The position numbers and the translations under genes are program-made. Shown in pieces: positions 1 through 9,252 of a stretch of 59,239 bases of DNA. The notes under the pieces were generated by a model. The model made no database searches and was not told the origin of the DNA. It saw nothing but the letters and a program-made list of their open reading frames with translations. Each line of letters opens with the position of its first letter. Positions within the stretch are counted from its first letter, which is position 1. The DNA lies in the NCBI GenBank assembly GCA_900470095.1, contig UBZM01000059.1:1-59239 (forward strand), given 5' to 3'. The stretch comes from Hyphomicrobiales bacterium. GTDB lineage: Bacteria; Pseudomonadota; Alphaproteobacteria; Rhizobiales; Beijerinckiaceae.

Positions 1-1
1 C

Positions 2-520
2 GACGATGCCCGGCAGCGCCGGATCGAAGCCTGCCATGTCTATGTCGGCTCGCTGCCGGGCATCGTCGTCGCGCTGGCGCTGGTCACGATTACCGTCCGC
101 GTCGCGCTGCCATTGTACCAGAGCTGGTTCATGCTGCTCGTCGCCTATGCACTGATCTTCCTGCCGCGCGCGCTGATCGGCCTGCGCGGCAGTCTCGCGC
201 AGGTACCGGTCGAGCTCGAATGGGCTGCCTCGGCTCTCGGGCGGCCTCCCTTGCTGGCGGTCCTGCAGGTCACGCTGCGCCTGGCCGCCCCTGGCCTGGC
301 GGCGGCGATGGCGCTGGTCGGACTTGGAATCACCACCGAGCTGACCGCGACGCTCCTGCTCTCGCCCAACGGGACGCGGACGCTGGCGACGGAGTTCTGG
401 TCGTTGACCGGCGAGATCGACTATGTCGCGGCGACGCCCTATGCGGTCCTGATGATCATCCTGTCCATCCCGATGGCTGCGATGCTGCATCGGCAGTCGC
501 GAAAGGCGAACGGCCTGTGA
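2..520 (+). CDS. ABC transporter permease, iron(III)/FbpB-like, C-terminal part
   Basis: The gene is cut by the window edge; only about the last 172 residues are present and the reading frame is open from base 2. What remains is hydrophobic, with about four membrane spans. It carries a permease loop of the EAA type around EWAASALGRPPLLAVLQVT, which in binding-protein-dependent permeases docks on the ATPase. The sequence resembles the second half of double-domain FbpB/ThiP permeases. The next gene is an ATPase whose GTG start overlaps this stop (GTGA), so the two are translationally coupled. Iron or thiamine is the likely substrate by family; the substrate cannot be read from this fragment. 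Confidence 0.85.
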   Translation, partial: DDARQRRIEACHVYVGSLPGIVVALALVTITVRVALPLYQSWFMLLVAYALIFLPRALIGLRGSLAQVPVELEWAASALGRPPLLAVLQVTLRLAAPGLAAAMALVGLGITTELTATLLLSPNGTRTLATEFWSLTGEIDYVAATPYAVLMIILSIPMAAMLHRQSRKANGL

Positions 521-1599
521 GCGTCCTGACCGTTTCCGGCCTGAGCAAGCAGTACGGTGCGACGCTCGCGCTCGACGATATCAGCTTCTCGGTCGCCCCC
601 GGCGTGCGCGCCGCGATCGTCGGTCCCTCGGGATCGGGCAAGACGACCCTGCTGCGCATCATCGCAGGCTTCGAGACGGCAGATTCCGGAACCGTGACCC
701 TCGGCAACGAGATCATCGTCGATGGCGGTTTGGGCGTCCCCGCCCATCTGCGCGGGATCGGGGTCGTGACGCAGGACGGCTCCCTGTTCCCGCATCTCAG
801 CATTGCCGAGAATATCGGCTTCGGACTGACGCGGAACCAGAGCGACCGCGACGCCCGAATTGCAGAGCTGATGGACACAGTCGAACTGCCGCGGAGCATG
901 GCAGAGAGGCGCCCGCACCAATTGTCGGGCGGCCAGCAGCAGCGCGTCGCGCTGGCCCGTGCGCTCGCCCGGCGGCCGCGACTGATGCTTCTGGACGAGC
1001 CCTTCTCTGCCCTCGATACCGGGCTGCGCGAGACCATGCGCCGCAAGGTGGCTGAGGTCTTGCGGGAATTCGCGGTGACCGCGATCCTCGTCACGCATGA
1101 TCAGGGCGAAGCACTCGGCTTCGCCGACCAACTCGTCGTGCTGAAGGAGGGCCGCCTGGTCCAGGCCGGGCCTCCGCGGTTGCTCTACCTGCAACCGCGC
1201 GACCCCGCGATCGCAAGGTTCCTCGGCGACGCGATCCTGCTGCAGGCCGAGCTCGCCGATGGCGCGGCGCGCTGCGCGCTCGGGCAGATTTCGATCGCCG
1301 ACCGAACCCGGCGCGGCCCGGCGACGATCCTGCTGCGCCCCGAACAGCTTCGCCTGCGGCCGGACAACCCCGAGCACGCTGGCGGCACCGGGGGGCGGAT
1401 CGTCGAAGTCGAGTTCGGTGGCGCCAGCAGCCTCGTCACGATCGCGCTCGATGCGGACACGAGCACCCTGCTGCAGTTGCGCTCATCCGACCCGGCACCG
1501 CCGGAACCGGGAACGCATGTGGCGATCGAGGTTTCCGGCGCGGCCTACCCGTTCGATGGCACAACCGCCCTGGAGCCTCTCGGTAAGGCGAAGCGATAG
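517..1599 (+). CDS. ABC transporter ATP-binding protein, FbpC/PotA-like
   Basis: This 360-residue ATPase energises the permease encoded just upstream. Walker A GPSGSGKT lies at residues 36-43, the ABC signature LSGGQQQR from 136, Walker B LMLLDEP near 157 and the switch THD shortly after. The last 120 residues form a TOBE-like domain, usual for iron, thiamine, polyamine and sugar importers. I chose the GTG start at 517 because it overlaps the permease stop and gives the normal N-terminus (SVLTVSGLSKQYG); longer readings run back through the permease gene in another frame. An Fe(III) importer (FbpC) is the best guess from length and context. Confidence 0.9.
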   Translation: MSVLTVSGLSKQYGATLALDDISFSVAPGVRAAIVGPSGSGKTTLLRIIAGFETADSGTVTLGNEIIVDGGLGVPAHLRGIGVVTQDGSLFPHLSIAENIGFGLTRNQSDRDARIAELMDTVELPRSMAERRPHQLSGGQQQRVALARALARRPRLMLLDEPFSALDTGLRETMRRKVAEVLREFAVTAILVTHDQGEALGFADQLVVLKEGRLVQAGPPRLLYLQPRDPAIARFLGDAILLQAELADGAARCALGQISIADRTRRGPATILLRPEQLRLRPDNPEHAGGTGGRIVEVEFGGASSLVTIALDADTSTLLQLRSSDPAPPEPGTHVAIEVSGAAYPFDGTTALEPLGKAKR

Positions 1600-1615
1600 C
1601 CAGCCCGGGGGGCTC

Positions 1616-3292
1616 TCAGCCCTCGACCAGCCGTCGCGCGATCACCTGCGCCTGAATCTCCGCCGCCCCCTCGAAGATGTTCAGGATGCGGGCGTCACAG
1701 AGGACCCGGCTGATCGGGTATTCCAGCGCAAAACCATTGCCGCCATGGATCTGCAGCGCGTTATCGGCTGCGGCCCAGGCAACACGGGCGCCGAGCAGCT
1801 TGGCCATGCCGGCCTCGAGATCGCAGCGGCGCTCGGCATCCTTCTCGCGGGCGGCGAAATAGGTGAGCTGGCGGGCGATCAGGATTTCGGCCGCCATCAT
1901 CGCGAGCTTGTCGGCGACGCGCGGGAAGGCGATCAGCGGCTTGCCGAATTGGATGCGTTCCTGGGCATAGCGCAGCCCCAGATCGAAAGCCGATTGCGCC
2001 ACGCCGATGGCGCGCGCTGCCGTCTGGATGCGGGCTGCCTCGAAGGTCTGCATGAGCTGCTTGAAGCCCTGGCCTTCGACGCCACCGAGCAGGTTCCCGG
2101 CCTTGACCTCGAAACCGTCGAAGGCGAGCTCGTATTCCTTCATCCCGCGATAGCCGAGCACCTCGATCTCGCCACCGGTCAGGCCGGCAACCGGGAACGG
2201 GTCTTCGTCCGTGCCGCGCGGCTTTTCGGCGATCAGCATGGAGAGACCGCGATAGCCCGGCGCATCCGGGTCGGTGCGGACAAGCAGCGTCATGATGTCG
2301 GCGCGAACGGGATGGGTGATCCAGGTCTTGTTGCCATGGACCTTGAAGACATCGCCGTCCCTCACCGCCTTGGTGCGCAGCGAAGCGAGATCCGAGCCGG
2401 TATTGGGCTCGGTGAAGACGGCCGTCGGCAAGGTCTCGCCCGCGGCGATCTTCGGCAGCCAATGCGCCTTCTGCTCCGGCGTGCCCCCGCAGAGGATGAG
2501 CTCGGCGGCGATTTCGGAGCGGGTGCCGAGCGAGCCGACGCCGACATAGCCGCGCGAAAGCTCCTCCGAGACGACGCACATCGAGACCTTGCTGAGGCCC
2601 ATGCCGCCGAATTCCTCGGGAATGGTCAGACCGAAGACGCCGAGCTCGGCCATTTTCTCGACGACCGGCATCGGGATGTAATGGTTCTCCAGATGCCATT
2701 CATGCGCATGCGGCGTCACCTCCGCCTCGCAGAAGCGGCGCATCTCGGAGCGGATCGCTTCCAGGGTCTCGTCTAGGCCGGGATCGCCGACGCTGGCGAG
2801 CCCCTGCGACTGGCTGAACAAGGCGACGAGGCGCGCGCGGTTTTCCGGCGTGTTGCCCTCGGAGATCAGGGTTTCCGCCGCTTCGCCGCGCGCGGCGGCG
2901 ATCGCCTTCTGGCCAAGGCCGAGCGCCGAGAGCCTGACGATCTCGCCCTGGCTCATCGGGATGCCGCCAAAGATCTGGGCGGCATATTCACCGGCGCCGA
3001 CGCGCAGCGCGTAATCCTCGGTGGCGCCGTAGCGGTCCTCCGCCTGGAGGCGCTCGCCATAGGCCTTCATCTCGCGCAGCGCCATGACATAGGTCGCGAG
3101 CCAGGATAGGCCATGCGCCGCATGCTGCTCGGCTTCGAGCCTCGAAGACGAGATCTTGCCGTCGACCAGCACCTTCTGGCGTACCGCGGCGATCGCCTGG
3201 TCCAGCAGCGTCTCGAATCCGGGCAGAGCGGCACCGATCAAGTCGACGGCGGAGCCAGGGGCTTCGGAGTTGCGGGCGACATTGGCGCTCAT
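1616..3292 (-). CDS. Acyl-CoA dehydrogenase, long form (558 aa)
   Basis: FAD-dependent flavoprotein predicted to introduce the alpha,beta double bond into an acyl-CoA and pass electrons to ETF. An N-terminal helical extension of roughly 170 residues precedes the usual fold, making it longer than the common 380-residue enzymes. The core shows FTEPNTGSDLASLRTKA (flavin/substrate loop) and ends with IHGGNGFALEYPISRVL and RILNIFEGAAEIQ, the region that carries the catalytic Glu in most relatives. The ATG at 3292 is preceded by GGGAGAG; an in-frame codon further upstream would add 39 residues with no family resemblance. It lies 79 bp downstream of a DMT exporter on the same strand. Acyl chain specificity is unknown. 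Confidence 0.9.
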   Translation of the reverse strand: MSANVARNSEAPGSAVDLIGAALPGFETLLDQAIAAVRQKVLVDGKISSSRLEAEQHAAHGLSWLATYVMALREMKAYGERLQAEDRYGATEDYALRVGAGEYAAQIFGGIPMSQGEIVRLSALGLGQKAIAAARGEAAETLISEGNTPENRARLVALFSQSQGLASVGDPGLDETLEAIRSEMRRFCEAEVTPHAHEWHLENHYIPMPVVEKMAELGVFGLTIPEEFGGMGLSKVSMCVVSEELSRGYVGVGSLGTRSEIAAELILCGGTPEQKAHWLPKIAAGETLPTAVFTEPNTGSDLASLRTKAVRDGDVFKVHGNKTWITHPVRADIMTLLVRTDPDAPGYRGLSMLIAEKPRGTDEDPFPVAGLTGGEIEVLGYRGMKEYELAFDGFEVKAGNLLGGVEGQGFKQLMQTFEAARIQTAARAIGVAQSAFDLGLRYAQERIQFGKPLIAFPRVADKLAMMAAEILIARQLTYFAAREKDAERRCDLEAGMAKLLGARVAWAAADNALQIHGGNGFALEYPISRVLCDARILNIFEGAAEIQAQVIARRLVEG

Positions 3293-3371
3293 GATCTCTC
3301 TCCCTTTGTTGCGACGCAGCATAGGAGAGAATCCGGCGAATCCGAAATCCACCTTTCGGCTGGGGGCCAGA

Positions 3372-4256
3372 CTATTTTCGACTGGCCAGCACGACGCCGA
3401 GCACCGCAACCGCCATGCCGACGAGCTGGAGCGGCGTCAGCGTCTCCCCGAAGAGCAGCCAGGCCTCGACCGCCACGGCCGGCGGCACGAGATAGAGGAA
3501 GGTCGCGGTGCGCGAGACCTCGCCGCGCCGGATCAGCCAGAGATAGAGCCCGATTCCGCCGAGCGAGAGCGCCAGGACCGACCAGGCCAGCACCAGGGCC
3601 ATGGTCAGGTTCCATTCGATCCGCATCGGCTCGAGCGCATAGGCGACGGGCAGCGTGACGAGGAAGGCCGCAGTGTACTGCCAGGCGGTCACGGTCCGCA
3701 GGTCGCCGGTGACGATGCGTTTCTTCTGATAGAAGGAGCCGAAGGTCACCGCGAACATCGCGACGATATTGACGCCGACCGGCAGCAGGATTCCGGCGAG
3801 CGCCTGCGGATCGACGCCGACCAGCTTGGGCTCGAGCACCAGGGCAATGCCGAGGAAACCGCAGAGAATCCCGGCCCAGCGCACGGGCGAGATGCGTTCG
3901 CCGACCAGAAGCGGGGAAAACAGCGCGGTCAGCACGGGCTGGAGGCCGGCAATCAGGCCGGAAACACCGGCCGGCAGGCCATGACGCACCGCCCACCAGA
4001 CGCCGCCGAGATAGACGGCATGCAGCAGGATACCGGTGACGATGCAGTCGATGATCGCGCGGCGGCCCTTCGGCCAGGGCGCACCGACGGCGAGCGCCAG
4101 GCCGATGAGCAGCAGGCCGGCACAGGCATAACGCACGGCCAGGAAGGTCAGCGGGTCGGCATAGCGCGCGGAATAGCCTGCAACGATCCAGCCGCTCGAC
4201 CAGAGCAGCGTGAAGACGAGCGGGATGACGCGCAGGAACAGGGGCGATTCGAGCAT
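3372..4256 (-). CDS. EamA/DMT-family transporter
   Basis: An inner-membrane protein of 294 residues with about ten hydrophobic segments arranged as two EamA repeats (first half begins LFLRVIPLVFTLLWSSGW, second half near VGVNIVAMFAVTFGSFYQKK). Members of the drug/metabolite transporter superfamily export amino acids, metabolites or drugs; the substrate cannot be told from sequence. The ATG at 4256 places the first membrane helix directly at the N-terminus; a 39-residue upstream extension lacks any family feature. It is read towards the acyl-CoA dehydrogenase gene and the two could share a transcript. Confidence 0.88.
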   Translation of the reverse strand: MLESPLFLRVIPLVFTLLWSSGWIVAGYSARYADPLTFLAVRYACAGLLLIGLALAVGAPWPKGRRAIIDCIVTGILLHAVYLGGVWWAVRHGLPAGVSGLIAGLQPVLTALFSPLLVGERISPVRWAGILCGFLGIALVLEPKLVGVDPQALAGILLPVGVNIVAMFAVTFGSFYQKKRIVTGDLRTVTAWQYTAAFLVTLPVAYALEPMRIEWNLTMALVLAWSVLALSLGGIGLYLWLIRRGEVSRTATFLYLVPPAVAVEAWLLFGETLTPLQLVGMAVAVLGVVLASRK

Positions 4257-4459
4257 GGGCACCGGCTTTCGCTGACCGTCCTGATAAGCCCGGCGCAAGC
4301 ACTTGTCGCCGTCCGACGACGCCGGGACGGCATGTCGAGGCGAGGGAACGGATGCGTCATGCGGGACCAGCAAGGGGGCCCGAGGGGATCAAGCACAGAC
4401 CTGGATGACGCCGAAGCGGGTTGAGGTCACAATCAGCGCCCGCCCGCCCGAGTCTCCGA

Positions 4460-5317
4460 ATGTCGCTGCTGTCTGTCCCCGCCCTCGCCTTCGAGCGCTT
4501 CGTCGCCCATGATTCCTGGGCGATCGCCAGCCATATCGCGCTCTCCGTACTGATGTCGCTCTTCCCCTTCCTGATCCTGGTCACCGCGCTCGGCGGTGTC
4601 TTCGGCACGCAGAATGCAGCCGACGAAGCCACGGCGCTGCTCCTCGAAGCGTGGCCCAAGGAGATCGCCATCCCGATTGCGCGCGAGGTGCGTTCGGTGC
4701 TGACGGCAGTGCGCAGCGACGCGCTGACATTCGGCGCGCTCCTGGCGCTGTATTTCTCCTCGTCCGGCGTCGAGGCGCTGCGCATCGGCCTCAACCGCGC
4801 CTATGAGGCCTATGAATGGCGGGCCTGGTGGCATACGCGGCTGGAATCGATCCTCTACGTGATCGGCGGCGCCGTGTTCATGCTCTCCTTCGCGTTTCTC
4901 GTGGTGCTCGGGCCGCTTGTGCTGCGCTGGCTGATCGGCTTCGCGCCCTGGCTGGCGCCGCTTTCCATCCTGCTCAGCTTCCTGCGGGTCGCCGGCGCGA
5001 CCCTCCTGATCGTGCTTGCGCTGATCGTGGCGCACAGCACGCTGCCGGCCCGCGCCCCGCACATCCGGACGCTCTGGCCGGGTATCCTCGTGACGCTGGC
5101 CTTCTGGCTCGTCGGCGGCCTCGGCTTCGGCTGGTATCTCGACGGCTTTGCCGGCGCCTATGTCACGACCTATGCCGGCCTTGCGACGGCGATGATCGCA
5201 CTCGTCTTCCTGTATTGGCTCGCCGCGATCTTCCTCTATGGCGCAGAGCTGAACGCCGCCTTCGCGATCGCGCGGGCGCCAAGGGCCGACCCCGGCGAAG
5301 CGATCGCGGGGCTGTAG
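4460..5317 (+). CDS. YihY/BrkB-family inner-membrane protein
   Basis: A protein of 285 residues with about six membrane spans. The family-typical opening is present (FERFVAHDSWAIASHIALS, then LMSLFPFLILVTAL), and the C-terminal helices include YATYAGLAT-like and LYWLAAIFLYGAELNAAF segments. The family was once called ribonuclease BN by mistake; its function is unsettled. I prefer the ATG at 4460; an in-frame TTG at 4421 would add 13 polar residues. Neither has a strong ribosome-binding site. It diverges from the DMT gene across about 200 bp and is followed 50 bp later by a GNAT gene. Confidence 0.85.
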   Translation: MSLLSVPALAFERFVAHDSWAIASHIALSVLMSLFPFLILVTALGGVFGTQNAADEATALLLEAWPKEIAIPIAREVRSVLTAVRSDALTFGALLALYFSSSGVEALRIGLNRAYEAYEWRAWWHTRLESILYVIGGAVFMLSFAFLVVLGPLVLRWLIGFAPWLAPLSILLSFLRVAGATLLIVLALIVAHSTLPARAPHIRTLWPGILVTLAFWLVGGLGFGWYLDGFAGAYVTTYAGLATAMIALVFLYWLAAIFLYGAELNAAFAIARAPRADPGEAIAGL

Positions 5318-5367
5318 GGCGTTCTCCTGCGTTGACGCCGAGTCGTGCTGCTGCTTTCTGTCCGCCC

Positions 5368-5880
5368 ATGATCGAGACGCCACGCCTGCTCCTGCGCCCT
5401 CATGCGCTCGAGGATTTCGAACCCTGGTACGCGATGTTCTCGGACCGGGAGCTGTTCCGGTTCATTGCCGTGCCGCAATTGTCGCGGGAGGATGGCTGGA
5501 ACAGGCTGCTGCGCTATGCCGGCCACTGGTCGCTGCTCGGCTACGGCATGTTCGCCGTCTTCGACAAGGCGAGCGGCGAACTGGTCGGCGATGTCGGCCT
5601 CGCCGATTTCCACCGCGGCCTGGGCGAGCGCTTCGACGGCGTCCCGGAAGCCTCCTGGATCATGGCGCGCTCGACGCATGGACGGGGCCTGGCAGCAGAG
5701 GCGGTCGCCGCCAGCCATGAATGGCTTGCCCGCGCGCACGCCCCTGCCCGCACCGTCTGCATCATCAACCCCGACAATGCCGCCTCGCTGCGCCTGGCTG
5801 AGAAGTTCGGTTACCGGTTCTTCGGAAGCTCCACCTACAAGGGCGGTCCCTACACGATGCTGGAGCGCCCGGCGTCGTGA
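5368..5880 (+). CDS. GNAT-family N-acetyltransferase, RimJ/RimL type
   Basis: This 170-residue protein has the RimJ/RimL layout: it opens MIETPRLLLRPHALEDFEPW, has a central strand GELVGDVGLADFHRG, an acetyl-CoA pyrophosphate loop around THGRGLAAEAVAASHEWL, and the closing IINPDNAASLRLAEKFGYRFF. Relatives acetylate protein N-termini, amino acids or small amines with acetyl-CoA. Its stop overlaps a possible GTG start of the next acetyltransferase gene, so the two GNATs are probably co-expressed. The substrate is unknown. Confidence 0.88.
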   Translation: MIETPRLLLRPHALEDFEPWYAMFSDRELFRFIAVPQLSREDGWNRLLRYAGHWSLLGYGMFAVFDKASGELVGDVGLADFHRGLGERFDGVPEASWIMARSTHGRGLAAEAVAASHEWLARAHAPARTVCIINPDNAASLRLAEKFGYRFFGSSTYKGGPYTMLERPAS

Positions 5881-5930
5881 CCGGCGAGCGCGGTCGCGCT
5901 GTTACCGGTCCGGGGGACGCGACTGGCCCG

Positions 5931-6380
5931 ATGCTGATCGAAACCTGCACCGCTGGGATGCTGGAGGACTGGGTCCGGCTGCGCCTGGCGCTGTGGCCGG
6001 ATTCAACCGTGCAGGAGCATCGCGACGCCGCCGCTGGCATTCTCGAAAGTGCGAACGATATCGCGTTCCTCGCGCGGGACGATTCTGGCGCAGCGATCGG
6101 ACTCGCCGAGGCAGCGCTGCGACACGATTACGTCAATGGCTGCGAGACCTCGCCCGTCGGATTCCTCGAAGGGATCTATGTCGCGCCCGACTGGCGGCTT
6201 CACGGCGTCGCCCGCGCGCTTTGCGCAGCTGTCGAGGCCTGGGCAAGGGGCCATGGCTGTGTCGAACTCGCCTCAGACACGGGCCTGACCAATGCCGTCT
6301 CGCAGCAGGCGCATGAAGCGCTCGGCTTCGAGGAAACCGAGCGCGTGGTGTTCTATCGCAAGCCGCTACTGCCCGGCTGA
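5931..6380 (+). CDS. Aminoglycoside 6'-N-acetyltransferase-like GNAT, AAC(6')-I type
   Basis: The 149-residue product closely follows the layout of chromosomal AAC(6')-I enzymes of Salmonella and Acinetobacter, as I remember them. Shared blocks are DYVNGCETSPVGFLEGIYV (residues 66-84), ELASDTGLTNAVSQQAHEA (112-130) and LGFEETERVVFYRKP (131-145). The acidic residues E72, E80 and D116 fall in positions conserved in that group. These enzymes acetylate the 6'-amino group of kanamycin-type drugs with acetyl-CoA. The ATG at 5931 gives the family length; a GTG at 5877 would overlap the previous stop and add 18 residues. Whether it confers resistance or serves another amine is not known. Confidence 0.8.
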   Translation: MLIETCTAGMLEDWVRLRLALWPDSTVQEHRDAAAGILESANDIAFLARDDSGAAIGLAEAALRHDYVNGCETSPVGFLEGIYVAPDWRLHGVARALCAAVEAWARGHGCVELASDTGLTNAVSQQAHEALGFEETERVVFYRKPLLPG

Positions 6381-6436
6381 GCCCTTGCCCGGCCTTTGTT
6401 GCCGTGGGCTGCCAGCCGGGCGCCGCCTCGCCAGGG

Positions 6437-7366
6437 TCACCTGCCGAGCAGCGACATCGCCCTGGTGATGTCGTTCTTCTCCAGCCGGCAGGCCACGCAA
6501 TAGGCCGGGTTGAAGATGTTGGCGACGTCGTAGCGCACCAACTGGCCGAGCAGATGGCTCGCCTCGACGGCATCGACACCGAGGTCGTCGACGATCCAGC
6601 GGAGCATCTCGGTTGTCGCGAACTGGAGCGGCTGGTCGAGCGGGCGGCCGCTGGCCAGGGTCATGATCTCGGTCGCGGTCTCGCAGCGCGGCCACCGGCC
6701 CGGCGCATTCTTGCGCAGATGCAGGGTGAACTCGATCTCGAAGCTGGTTTCGATGCCGGTGCCGACGATCTCGCCATCGCCCTGGCAGGCATGGCCATCT
6801 CCCAGGAAGAACAATCCGCCGGCCTCGGAAACGGGAAAGGCGATGCTCGCGCCCGGCCCGAAGCGGCGGTAATCCATGTTGCCGCCATAGGAGCCGCTGG
6901 TCGCCGTCGAGATCGCCTGGCCGCCAACCGGAGCCACGCCGAAGCAGCCGATCATCGGGGACAGCGGAAAGCTCCAGCCGGAGATGCGCTCCGAACCGCC
7001 GATCAGGCTGACCGTGCCCTTTTCCGCATCAATCGCCCATTCGAAGCGCTCGCTCTTCGGCAGATCGGCCACGGTGCGCGGATCGACCACTTGCTGCGAG
7101 AGGGGCGAATAGGTCCAGCCAGTCTTGCGGTTCGGGGTCATCCTGACGATGGTCACGACCAACGCATCGCCCGGCTCGGCTCCGGTAACGGCAAACGGAC
7201 CGGTCATCGGGTTGCCCCGCGGGGCACGCTGGACGCCCTCATGGTCGATGCCGGCGGCATCGAGCGTCGTCGTCACGATCGTGTCGCCGCTCGCGACCGT
7301 GAGAACCGGAGGCAGCGTGGCCATGACATTGGAATAGGAATTCGGGACGAAACGATGAAGCGCCAT
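6437..7366 (-). CDS. Acetamidase/formamidase-family protein
   Basis: A 309-residue member of the FmdA/AmdA family, which hydrolyses short amides such as formamide or acetamide to ammonia and the acid. Recognisable blocks are the N-terminal VASGDTIVTTTLDAAG, NPMTGPFAVTGAEPGDALVV, the central PMIGCFGVAP, GNMDYRR and the metal-site-like GDGHACQGDGEI. It is on the short side for the family (formamidases are near 400 residues), so it belongs to the shorter bacterial subgroup. The ATG at 7366 begins MALHRFVPNSYSN; the frame stays open upstream but without family similarity. It is transcribed in the same direction as ccr, which lies upstream of it. Confidence 0.85.
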   Translation of the reverse strand: MALHRFVPNSYSNVMATLPPVLTVASGDTIVTTTLDAAGIDHEGVQRAPRGNPMTGPFAVTGAEPGDALVVTIVRMTPNRKTGWTYSPLSQQVVDPRTVADLPKSERFEWAIDAEKGTVSLIGGSERISGWSFPLSPMIGCFGVAPVGGQAISTATSGSYGGNMDYRRFGPGASIAFPVSEAGGLFFLGDGHACQGDGEIVGTGIETSFEIEFTLHLRKNAPGRWPRCETATEIMTLASGRPLDQPLQFATTEMLRWIVDDLGVDAVEASHLLGQLVRYDVANIFNPAYCVACRLEKNDITRAMSLLGR

Positions 7367-7596
7367 GAATCTCACCTGCCAGTCTTGCGGGCGCTTCAGG
7401 GAGCAAGGGTTCAGCCGTCGCGAAGCGTCCCAGCCGAATCCATTGTGGACCTGGCCTTGCGTCACCGTAGTCGAAACATTTGTTGGCGCGCTAGCCAGCT
7501 GGGCTGCACTCGACGCATCGGGCTCGGACGCGGAAGCGTTCCTCCCGATCAGGCCAGCGCGGTGGTCATGACGGAGCCGTTGCTGACACTGTGGCC

Positions 7597-8871
7597 TCAG
7601 CCGCCAAGCGCCTCCGCGACATCGTCGAAATTCCGCAGGCCGGTGCGGGGGGCATAGACCAGCACGGCCATGTTGCCCGGAGCGTGCTCGTTCTTCCACA
7701 TCTTGTGGTGGGCGAGCGGGATCTTGTCCCAGGGAAAGACCTCGGACATGCAGGGGTCGATACGACGGTCGAGCACGAACTGGTTGGCGGCGCTCGCCTG
7801 CTTGAGATGGGCGAAATGCGAGCCCTGCACGCGCTTCTGCCGCATCCAGACATAGCGGGCGTCAAAGGTGATGTTGAAGCCCGAGGTGCCGGCGCAGAAG
7901 ACGATCATCCCGCCGCGCTTGGCGACGAGGCAGGAGACCGGGAAGGTCGCCTCGCCGGGATGTTCGAAGACGATATCGACATCCTTCTTGCCGGTGATGT
8001 CCCAGATCGCCTTGCCGAACTTGCGCGCTTCCTTGGTCCATTCCCCATATTCGGGGGAGTTGACCTTGGGCATCTGGCCCCAGCAGTTGAACTCCTTGCG
8101 GTTGATCACGCCCTTGGCGCCAAGGCCGAGCACGTAGTCGCGCTTGCTTTCGTCGGAAATGACGCCGATCGCATTGGCGCCGGAGGCCGCGCAGAGCTGC
8201 ACGCCGAAGACGCCAAGGCCGCCCGAGGCCCCCCAGATCAGCACGTTGTCGCCCGGCTTGATCGTGTGCGGCGCATGGCCGAAGAGCATCCGGTAGGCGG
8301 TGGCCAGGGTCAGCGTGTAGCAGGCCGATTCCTCCCAGGAGAGGTGTTTCGGCTTCAGCATCAGCTGGCGCGACTGCACCCGGCAGAACTGGGCGAAGGA
8401 GCCGTCCGGCGTCTCATAGCCCCAGATGCGCTGGGAGGACGAGAACATCGGGTCGCCGCCATTACACTCCTCGTCATCGCCATCGTCCTGATTGCAATGG
8501 ACGATGACCTCGTCGCCGACCTTCCAGCGCTTCACCTTGGAGCCGACCGCCCAGACGATGCCGGACGCATCGGAGCCGGCGATATGAAGCGATGCCTTGT
8601 GAACGTCGAAGGGCGAGATCGGCTGGCCGAGACCGGCCCAGATGCCGTTATAGTTGACGCCGCCGGCCATCACGAGCAGCAGCACCTCCTCCTCGCCGAT
8701 TGCCCAGGTCGGCACGACTTCGACCTGGAAGCTCTCTTGCGGCGGACCATGGCGCTCGCGCCGGATGGTCCAGGCATACATGGTGGCGGGGACATGACCG
8801 AGCGGCGGCAGCTCGTTCAGCTCGTAGAGATCCTTGAGCGGGCGGTGCGGAACAGGCTGCGGCTTGGACAT
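7597..8871 (-). CDS. ccr: Crotonyl-CoA carboxylase/reductase
   Basis: This 424-residue medium-chain dehydrogenase reductively carboxylates crotonyl-CoA to ethylmalonyl-CoA with NADPH and CO2, the key step of the ethylmalonyl-CoA pathway for acetyl-CoA assimilation. It is full length and strongly typical: it opens with KDLYELNELPPLGHVPATMY, carries HIAGSDASGIVWAVG, the insert NQDDGDDEECNGGDPMFS, the nucleotide-binding loop IWGASGGLGVFGVQLC and HPGEATFPVSCLVAKRGG. The ATG is preceded by GGGGAGAGAG. Usual ccr neighbours (ethylmalonyl-CoA mutase, ecm) are absent from this window, so the rest of the pathway must lie elsewhere. Confidence 0.97.
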   Translation of the reverse strand: MSKPQPVPHRPLKDLYELNELPPLGHVPATMYAWTIRRERHGPPQESFQVEVVPTWAIGEEEVLLLVMAGGVNYNGIWAGLGQPISPFDVHKASLHIAGSDASGIVWAVGSKVKRWKVGDEVIVHCNQDDGDDEECNGGDPMFSSSQRIWGYETPDGSFAQFCRVQSRQLMLKPKHLSWEESACYTLTLATAYRMLFGHAPHTIKPGDNVLIWGASGGLGVFGVQLCAASGANAIGVISDESKRDYVLGLGAKGVINRKEFNCWGQMPKVNSPEYGEWTKEARKFGKAIWDITGKKDVDIVFEHPGEATFPVSCLVAKRGGMIVFCAGTSGFNITFDARYVWMRQKRVQGSHFAHLKQASAANQFVLDRRIDPCMSEVFPWDKIPLAHHKMWKNEHAPGNMAVLVYAPRTGLRNFDDVAEALGG

Positions 8872-9252
8872 GGCTCTCTCCCCTTCGTCTTCCTCGCCGC
8901 CTTGCGCCGCCAGAGGGCGGCCGACGGAGTTGAGGCGATCATGCGGCTCGATGCTGCGCTGCGCTATCCTCCTAAGGAATTATGTCGCACTGCAAAAAAC
9001 AAGTCCGAATCCCGGCTTATGTTCCGACCGAACACGAAGATTGCGCCTGAGGCGATTGCTTCATCGCCGCCCAATTGGCCTCAGACGCCTGCCGATGCGC
9101 TGCAGCCGAAGATCTGCCCCTCAACCTCACGTCTTTCGCCGTGAATTTTGAAACGATCTGCAGACGTTTTTTAACCTCATCAGCACGAGCCCGCATGATC
9201 CGCGGCACAGCCGTGCTAATTTCAGACCGCAAATACTTTGGAGCGATCGACC
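8872..9252. other. Intergenic region upstream of ccr
   Basis: These 381 bp separate ccr from a divergent small membrane-protein gene and must hold both promoters. I see no convincing coding frame. An inverted repeat CTGAGGC (9047-9053) / GCCTCAG (9078-9084) flanks an 8-bp palindrome CCAATTGG (9071-9078), and 9150-9235 is richer in A+T than its surroundings. No regulator family can be assigned to these sites. Confidence 0.5.

Noticed and set aside
1259..2776. 505-residue plus-strand ORF opposite the acyl-CoA dehydrogenase
   Set aside because: It overlaps both fbpC-like and acyl-CoA dehydrogenase genes; composition is that of a shadow frame.
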